From Synaphobranchus kaupii (Eukaryota > Chordata > Actinopteri > Anguilliformes > Synaphobranchidae), in the NCBI GenBank assembly GCA_029718625.1, contig CM056395.1, forward strand, positions 20,601,138 to 20,665,137: a stretch of 64,000 bases of DNA, read 5' to 3'. Numbering within the stretch: position 1 is the first letter of the stretch; each line of letters starts with the position of its first letter. The position numbers and the translations under genes were made by a program. Positions 57,522-64,000 of the stretch are shown here, in pieces. The notes under the pieces were generated by a model. That model did no database searches, was not told where the DNA came from, and saw only the letters and a list, made by a program, of their open reading frames with translations.

Positions 57522-60500
57522 ACTGTAACAATGCTGACGGTGGGCTTATACGATTTTTCAGAATACAAACACTGTTAAAAGCTAATAATGAAAAAGAAAA
57601 AAAAGACAATAATTTGAAGTTGCCCTAGTTTGTTGAACACAGATGTTCCTTCTACCGCATGCTGCAAAAATACTAGTCATTAAAACTAGATGCAGGCAGG
57701 AAATATTGTTTTTCTTTGCCCTCAGATAGACTTTGATTCCGTTCGAGGACTATGGCCATTGTTAGCGCTCTTTGCCCACGATGGGGGCTTTCCTCTCAAG
57801 ACAACAAGGACAGGAAGTTGGTGCAAAAATGGTCAGGAAGTTGGTGTCTCATGTCAGATGCTTGACCTGCTGCTCCACAATACTGTTCAAACATCCGGTA
57901 CATATTTCTCCATCTGCCATTTGAGCTACATTTCAAAATAACTTCCAAAAACATGGGCTCCTGAACGGTTCAGTTGACAAAGGTGATACTCAATAGGAGG
58001 GTGCTTGGTAAAGTCCTTTAACAATAACTAGGGATCCACAGCAGTGGGACACTACTAGGGATAAGGATGGGTTTTAAGTCTTCCAGGGTTCCTCAGGTGA
58101 CTGCTATGGGCAGGTGATGACAGGCTACATGTTGCATTTGTTGTCAGTGAGAGAAATGCATCTCCTTCAATCAGCTCTTGTGTAGTACCATGGGAACTGT
58201 AGTTTGTGAACTAGTTAGTTGCACGCAGGTACATCAGAGGAGCATATGTAGGAGCATATTTAGCTGCAGTGCGCCTGGTGTTACACATATTTTGATTGAC
58301 CGTTACACTGCAGTTATAACTTTTTGTTGTCTTTCATTGCTATTTTCAATTTTAATAAAATAAAATTTCATAAAATTAATTTATTGGAGTGATTGTTCAA
58401 GGTATGATAGTTATTTACCAGTGAGGTTTACAGCCCATGTCATACTCTAACATAACAGCAAACTATAACTGTATATAATGTGATAAAATAGCATCAAACA
58501 CATCACCAGTGCTGTACCACATTCTCACTGGTCTGTGACACAGAATTTGCAAGTGAGTGCAACAACCAAACATATTTATGAAAATGAATCTTTGTGTGTG
58601 ACAACTGGACTGGAAACCTGGGTAGGACAGCCAGCGTACGAATATTAAATATTAAAAACTAAAATCACTTGTCGTACACTTGAACTTTCAGACTTTTCAG
58701 ACGGGTCTGTGCTAAAAAGGTCACAGGTTTAAAGAAGTGTTTCCCCCCCCCCCCCCCCCCATTGTAGCACTTTCCGGATTGACTGGGTGCTCCTGCAAAA
58801 ATCTTCAGCCTTAGTCCTCGATTAGCACTACTAATGATAACAATTAAAGCTCTATCAGTAATTCAGACATTTGGATATAGCCATATTAAAATAAATAGCT
58901 TCCACCTTATATTACGGCATAATACAGAGGCCAATGATAGTGATGAAGAAGAGGAAGATTATTGATGTTGTTACTATCATTATGACCGTTATTAATAAAA
59001 TGTGTTTTCCTGTAGCGGATGGCTGCAAGGCTAACATACAGAATATGAGTAAGTGAACAGTCGTTTGGCACACACTGAGAGCTGATCTGGGATCAGTTTG
59101 TACTGAGGCGATCAGGGGGGTGAGGGAGTGGCCAAACAGCCAGGGACAGATCCCAGGTCAGGTCTGATCCCCTTTGCTCTCCCTCTTCCAGCCTCCCTGA
59201 CATAACAGAGCTTACACTGACCTCAGGTGGTGCATTTGCATAAATACATACGGCACACTCGCACGCGTAGAGAACACAGGCAAAATTTACAGCGCAAAAC
59301 ACCCAAACCGTGTGTACCATATACCTTGCGCCACATTCCTACGTCCTCAAGTGCGTGCGTGTGTGTGTGTGTGTGTGTGTGTGAGTGCAGTGTGTGTGTG
59401 TGTTTATATATGGCACGAGAATTGCAGTCATTCATATACACCTTTTAACTATATATATGCAATTCTGCCACGTGCAGCATAATTCAATGCATTTTGTCGT
59501 ACATTAATTTTTACGCAGGACAAATGCGGAGCGTTTAAAGCAACCTCAGGCCCACTTCCACGGCCCATTTTCTCTAATCCTGTAAATCTGACTCAGCATC
59601 GGGCAGCAAATAAATGGAAAAAAATAAACAGCACAGGGTTTTTGAAATGGGGGAGAAAAAAAAGGTGCATAAATTTGTATTCCAGGTTCCAGCGATAGTA
59701 GAATGGGCTCATGAATAATTTATTTATGAGCCCCGTTCGCACATATCGCATGTTTTTACCTCATTTGCTAGATGGGTGAGGGTAGAAGAGTAAATAGCCC
59801 ACAATTCCTTTGTCCGTTATTTTGCGAAACTCAGCGCTTGACAGAGTACATCACGAAATGGGACAATACGTCTTCATCAGTATCAACACGTCCAACCAGT
59901 CAGCACTCATATTTAACTGCTGACTGATAAAAAAAAAAAACAAGCTTGGATATTATTTATTCTGGACAGAAGGCCACAGTGTGACCACAACTAGACCTTT
60001 AAAAAGACGATAAAAAGTTTTTCACTACACACAACTAGTTGCATCAGTTTGCATGTTAGCTTCCGTTGAACCAATCCGTCTCAAGCTTGACTCTGTCCGC
60101 AAGCTTGACTCAAAAAAATTATTACGATTGAAAGCGGGTAATATGCGTAGGTTTTTGTTTAACCCTTTCTAAATCAAAAGTTAAAGGCAAAATCGAATGC
60201 AGGGGTTATTGTTATTTGCAACAAAGAGGTCGTTCTCATCACACTACTGGCGAAGATGCAGGAGCAGAGTATTACAGAATCAACTTAGCACCAAGACCAA
60301 TAGCTAAGTGCTCTCTCCAGTAGCCACCCATACACTGGCTCTCCAATTGCAAAAGGAGCAATGACCTCATCACATGTTATCGGGTGAAGGGGTGTGCCTC
60401 ACAGTTTTCTTTGCTAGCACTGTAATGCAGCGACTCAGTCCTTAGGCTATGAACGGAAAAGCTTCTGCGCCGAGTCGCACCACTTTCTGTGTAAACAGAA

Positions 60501-61081
60501 AAACGTAGTAATCCTTTTCGTTGTAATCCCAAGGTGAAGCCATGAGATCATGGCGGAAAGACGCCCCGGAGAAGTTGTAACAGGTTTTAATTGCGGCCCC
60601 GATTTCCACCTTAACCTGGGGATCAAGAGTTAACGTTCCTTCCCTGGGACAACAGGCATTAATCCAGAGTATGGGAGGGAGGTGTGAAAAGCGAGACAGT
60701 TAGTTTTCTGCCCAGAGAGGCCAGATGAGAAGCCTTTGGATCTTAGAGGCCTTTGGATCGCAGGCATCCAAGAACCACTGGGAACCCTGTGGGAGAGTTG
60801 TGTGATTTTAATACAAGTGCTGGTACCCCCTGTGCCCTCCCAACCCCCTGCTGAATCATTACCCCAGCTGTGGCTGCCCGCAAAACCTCCGCACCCAGCC
60901 CCGGGCAGGGAGACAGATGGTCACACCATTGTCCCATCATAATGTGTCACAGTGGTCAGCAGTGCACTGGACACAGTGCCAGTGGGTTGTGGGCATCAAT
61001 CCCAGGTTGCAGTGTAATGTGCCTTTTGGCAAGATCAACAGTTTCAGGAAAAATCCAGTTTCAAAATCAATTCCGACTACA
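57522..61081. other. Unassigned sequence with microsatellites
   Basis: C18 lies at 58743-58760 and (GT)n at 59351-59404. An inverted GCTGATCTGGGATCAG motif lies near 59081. No exon is recognised; the paired frames at 60736-60942 on both strands have no domain. Confidence 0.5.
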
Positions 61082-61321
61082 TATTACATTACATTACAAT
61101 TATTTGGCAGACGCTTTTATCCAAAGCAACGTACAATAAGTGCAATTTGAAGGTCATTGACGCGACTACAAAGCAAATACACAGCGTAGGAGCTATCTCT
61201 TGTAATAAACATGAGTAGTACACACAGTCAGCTATGCATTGAACTATAAAATAACCAAAAACAAGTTAAATAGAAAACAAGCAAAAAACAGGAAGCGAGT
61301 ACTATAGAATGGCCCTATATA

Positions 61322-62904
61322 CAGTCAAGCCGGAAAGTCTGAACACTCCTTTCACCTTCTCCACGTTTTATTACGCTACAGACTTATACTACAATTAAGT
61401 TAATTTTTTATTAAGTTAATTTTTTGCCTCAAACATCTACACACAATAGCCAATAATGACGAAGTGAAAACAGGTTTTTAGAAAATATGCAATTTTATTT
61501 TACTGACAAAAATAGGTTATTTAGGGGTTACATATCTGTATACACCCTTAGCCTAATACTTGGTTGCTGCACCTTTGGCAGCGATTACAGCTTCAAGGTA
61601 ATCTTGGGAAAGAAGCTACGAGCTTGGCACACTTGTTTCTGGACATTTTTGCCATTCCTCTTGGCATATCCTTGCAAGCTCCGTCAGGTTGGATGGGGAG
61701 CGTCGGTACACAGCCATTTTCAGCTCTTTCCACAGATGTTCAATTGGATTCAGGTCTGGGCTCTGGCTGGGCCACTCAAGGACATGCACAGACTTTCTCC
61801 GAAGCCACTCCTTTGTTCTCTTGGCTGTGTGCTTCGGGTCGTTGTCATGTTGGAAGGTAAACCTTCGCCCTAGTCTGAGGTCCAGAGCGCTCTGGAGCAG
61901 GTTTTCTTCAAGGATCTCGGTGTACTTGGCTGCATGCTGCCACCGCCATGCTTCACTGTAGGGATGGTATTAGCCAGGTGATGAGCGGTGCCTGGTTTCC
62001 TCCAGATGTGACGCTTGGTATTCAGGCCAAAAAGTTCAATTTTGGTTTCATCAAACCAGAGAATCTTGATTCTCATGGTTTGAGAGTCCTCTAGGTGCCT
62101 TTTGGCAAACTCCAAGCGGGCTGTGATGTGCCTTTTACTAAGGAGGGGCTTCCGTCTGGCCACTCTACCATAGGCCTGATTGGTGGAGTGCTGCCTGGAT
62201 GGTTGATCTTCTGAAAGGTTCTCCCATCTCCACAAGGATACGCTGGAGCTCTGTCAGAGTGACCCTCGGGTTCCTGCTCACCTCCCTGGCCAAGGCCCGT
62301 CTTCCCCGATTGCTCAGTTTGGCCGGGCGGCCAGGTCTAGGAAGATTCTTGGTGGTTCCAAACTTCTTCCATTTACGAATGATGGTGGCCACTGTGCTCT
62401 TTGGGACCTGTAAAGCTGCAGAGATTTTTCCGTACCCTTCTCCAGATCTATGCCTTGACACAATCCTGTTTCTGAGGTCTGCAGATAATTCCTTTGACCC
62501 CATGGCTTGGAGTTTGCTCTGACATGTACTGTCAACTGTGGGACCTTATATAGGCAGGTGTTGGCAATCCCCAATCATGTCCAATCAATTGGATTTATCA
62601 CAGGTGGACTCCAATTAAATTGTAGAAACATCTCAAGCAGTATCAGTGGAAACAAAATGCACCTCAGCTCACTTTTGGGTGTCATATCAAAGGGTGTGCA
62701 CACTTGTGTACATATGATATTTTACATTTTGATTTTTAATAAATGAGCACAAATGTCTAAAAACCTGTTTTCACTTTGTCATTATGGGCTATTTTGTGTT
62801 GAATTTTGAGACAAAAAATTAACTCAAATCTATTGTAGAATATGTCTGTAACGAAATAAAACGTGAAAGGTGTAAAGGAGTGTTCAGACTTTCCGGCTTG
62901 ACTG
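61322..62904 (-). mobile_element. Near full-length Tc1-family transposon, 1,583 bp
   Basis: The terminal inverted repeats start CAGTCAAGCCGGAAAGTCTG at both ends and match imperfectly over about 60 bp (ACGTTTTATTACGCTACAGAC against ACGTTTTATTTCGTTACAGAC). TA duplications lie at 61320-61321 and 62905-62906. One transposase-coding region reads on the minus strand. The length is normal for a fish Tc1. It sits in the 3' UTR of an L2-type LINE. Confidence 0.95.
61558..62503 (-). pseudogene. Tc1 transposase, frameshifted and partly deleted
   Basis: The start at 62503 gives MGSKELSADLRNRIVSRHRS, the first of two N-terminal helix-turn-helix units, with a GRPAKLSNRGRR hook near residue 80. That frame ends at 62165. 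The coding sense continues in a second frame (to 61870) with RITARLEF-like text, [11 protein letters not shown] holding the first catalytic Asp (about 62050), and TVKHGGGS. The expected block beginning VMVWGCF is missing after GGGS, a deletion of roughly 20 residues. [11 protein letters not shown] (about 61850) and [14 protein letters not shown] (about 61750) supply the second Asp and the Glu but lie beyond further frame breaks and stops. The coding remnant ends near 61558 with an AAIAAKG-like tail. It is inactive as written. Confidence 0.9.
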
Positions 62905-62912
62905 TAGGTAGT

Positions 62913-63427
62913 TTAGTCGAGGTGGAGTCTGAAAAAGTGTGTTTTCAGACCACAACGGAAAACAGACAGTGTTTCGGCTGAGCGCAGCAGAGTGGGGAGT
63001 TCGTTCCACCACTGAGGAGCTAGGGTGGAAAAGCTCCGCAGTCGGGACGAGCGGGAGCCGTTAACACGGAGGGGGGGAAGTGCAAGTCGCCCTGCAGCAG
63101 CAGAGCGAAGTGGTCGAGCAGGAGCGTAGTGCTGGATTAAGTCCTGTAGGTAGGAGGGGCCTGACCTTTTGGCTGCAGTGTAGGCCAGGGTAAGAACTTT
63201 GAACCTGATCCTGGCTACGACCGGCAGCCAGTGGAGTGACCTCAGCAGGGGTGTGACGTGCGAGAACTTCGGGAGGTTGAACACAAGCCGAGCAGCTGCG
63301 TTCTGGACCAGTTGTAGGGGCAGAATGGTGACGGGAAGGGAGTTGCAGTAGTCCAGACGTGAGGTGACCATGGTCTGGACAAGAAGCTGGGTGGAGTAGG
63401 TGGTCAGGTACAGCCGAATCCTCCTGA
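62913..63427 (-). pseudogene. L2-type LINE ORF C-terminal fragment
   Basis: The frame is open from about 63427 to the TAA at 62913-62915; the ATG at 63371 is internal. It encodes LLVQTMVTSRLDYCNSLP, LVQNAAARLVFNLPKFSHVT, LRSLHWLPV, and ends RSFSTLAPQWWNELP...THFFRLHLD. This is the region downstream of the reverse transcriptase domain in L2/CR1-like fish LINEs, and it shares its end with the fragment at 54383-55195. The polymerase active site is not included because the element is 5'-truncated. The fragment shows no internal stop, suggesting a fairly recent insertion. Confidence 0.9.
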
Positions 63428-64000
63428 TATATATATACTATGCATTGCATCCATACAATATAAAATGTGTTATATAACAGAGAGGTGTTCAAAGGCAGAG
63501 CTACCAAATGCAATGCGGTCACATAAAATGGAACTGACTGCTAGCGGGTGTTAAAATCGTAAAATTATTCGATAGATGATCAGAAAAATTGCTTGGGGAG
63601 GAAGTCAAAATGAGAAGTCTCACTGAATCCTGTATAATAATAACCCCCTTCATGTAAAACCCAGGATGGCTGCTCTGATGGGCAGTCAAGTGGCAAAAAT
63701 GACCTGAAGCATGTCTGCCTTTTGGGCGGAGCCTCCCCAGCTTTGCCCCTCCCTTCAGTCTGAAAGTTAGGTGGGCGGGGCGGAGGATTGTGACATCATA
63801 ATTGCTGCATCATTCTTCCCAAAAGGCCGCATGATAAACGGAAACCTGCACAGACCCACATGGCTTCTGCCTCTTTGGGAGCGTGATGTAACGCACCTTG
63901 GAATGTCGGCACAGTTTTCCTGGCCGGCATTATTCTCCACCGTCCATTTGTACAGCTGATAGGTGGGTCACTTTTGTTCAGAATTTCACAGATTTCAATA
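63428..64000. other. Unassigned sequence to window end
   Basis: A short (AT)n lies at 63427-63437. No exon is recognised. Confidence 0.5.

Larger units (their letters stand above)
61084..63427 (-). mobile_element. 5'-truncated L2-type LINE interrupted by a Tc1 element
   Basis: On the minus strand the element reads from about 63427 (coding) through the stop near 62913 to a 3' UTR split at 62905/61321. It ends at about 61084-61130 with a tail (GCTTTGGATAAAAGCGTCTG) of the GGATA-loop type and TGTAATG repeats. Its two parts add up to about 760 bp without the Tc1. The 5' limit is marked by a (TA)n run. A target duplication was not evident. Confidence 0.82.

Noticed and set aside
59079..59165. GCTGATCTGGGATCAG inverted motif as an operator-like site
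   Set aside because: It resembles the end of a dispersed repeat, and no gene is adjacent.

Overview
This window is eukaryotic, almost certainly teleost fish, nuclear DNA. It is dense in (CA)n, (GA)n and poly-C tracts. It also carries repeat families typical of fish: tRNA-headed SINEs with an L2/UnaL2-type GGATA-loop tail, L2/CR1-clade LINE fragments, Tc1-type and hAT elements, and TTAA-flanked piggyBac-type elements. Because of the UnaL2-like tails an early-branching teleost such as an elopomorph is possible, but the sequence does not settle the species. I found no host protein-coding exon, rRNA or functional tRNA that I could defend, so the window reads as intergenic or intronic. There is one assembly gap of 500 N at 43109-43608.

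Layout. 1-6500: GA microsatellites, two retroelement remnants and a rearranged block at 5471-5796 with a perfect 116-bp inverted repeat. 7.9-14.9 kb: tri- and dinucleotide arrays, a small hAT MITE, a nested CT/CA minisatellite, a LINE-type 3' repeat, a full SINE and a deleted Tc1-like element. 17.4-19.4 kb: a MITE split by a solo LTR. 20.2-21.5 kb: a 47-bp minisatellite of about 28 copies. 23.2 kb: a near-perfect hairpin MITE. 26.0-27.0 kb: a 61-bp minisatellite. 32.6-33.6 kb: a 32-bp minisatellite with higher-order structure. 36.8 kb: a piggyBac-type element. 41.1-43.0 kb: a second solo LTR of the same family in the opposite orientation. 44.9-46.1 kb: a hAT element with an exact 8-bp target duplication and a residual ORF. 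46.1-46.7 kb: the second deleted Tc1-like copy. 47-51 kb: three small MITEs. 54.4-55.5 kb: an L2-type reverse transcriptase fragment joined to a 24-bp minisatellite. 57.0-57.5 kb: a second piggyBac-type element with a SINE tail inside. 61.1-63.4 kb: an L2-type LINE interrupted by a nearly full-length but frameshifted Tc1 element.

How the parts relate. The only protein-coding sequence recognised is transposon-derived: transposase and reverse transcriptase remnants, all broken, truncated or too short to be active. Nested insertions (Tc1 in LINE, LTR in MITE, SINE in piggyBac-type element) give a relative order of events. Long open frames over the minisatellites and microsatellites come from repeat units lacking stop codons and are not genes. 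I found no previously undescribed gene system. The most unusual items are the perfect palindrome with a third copy near 5.5 kb, the two long solo LTRs with internal subrepeats, two retroelement tails lodged in GA tracts, and the high number of C or G homopolymers. No similarity search was run; family names rest on recognition of termini, target duplications and protein motifs.
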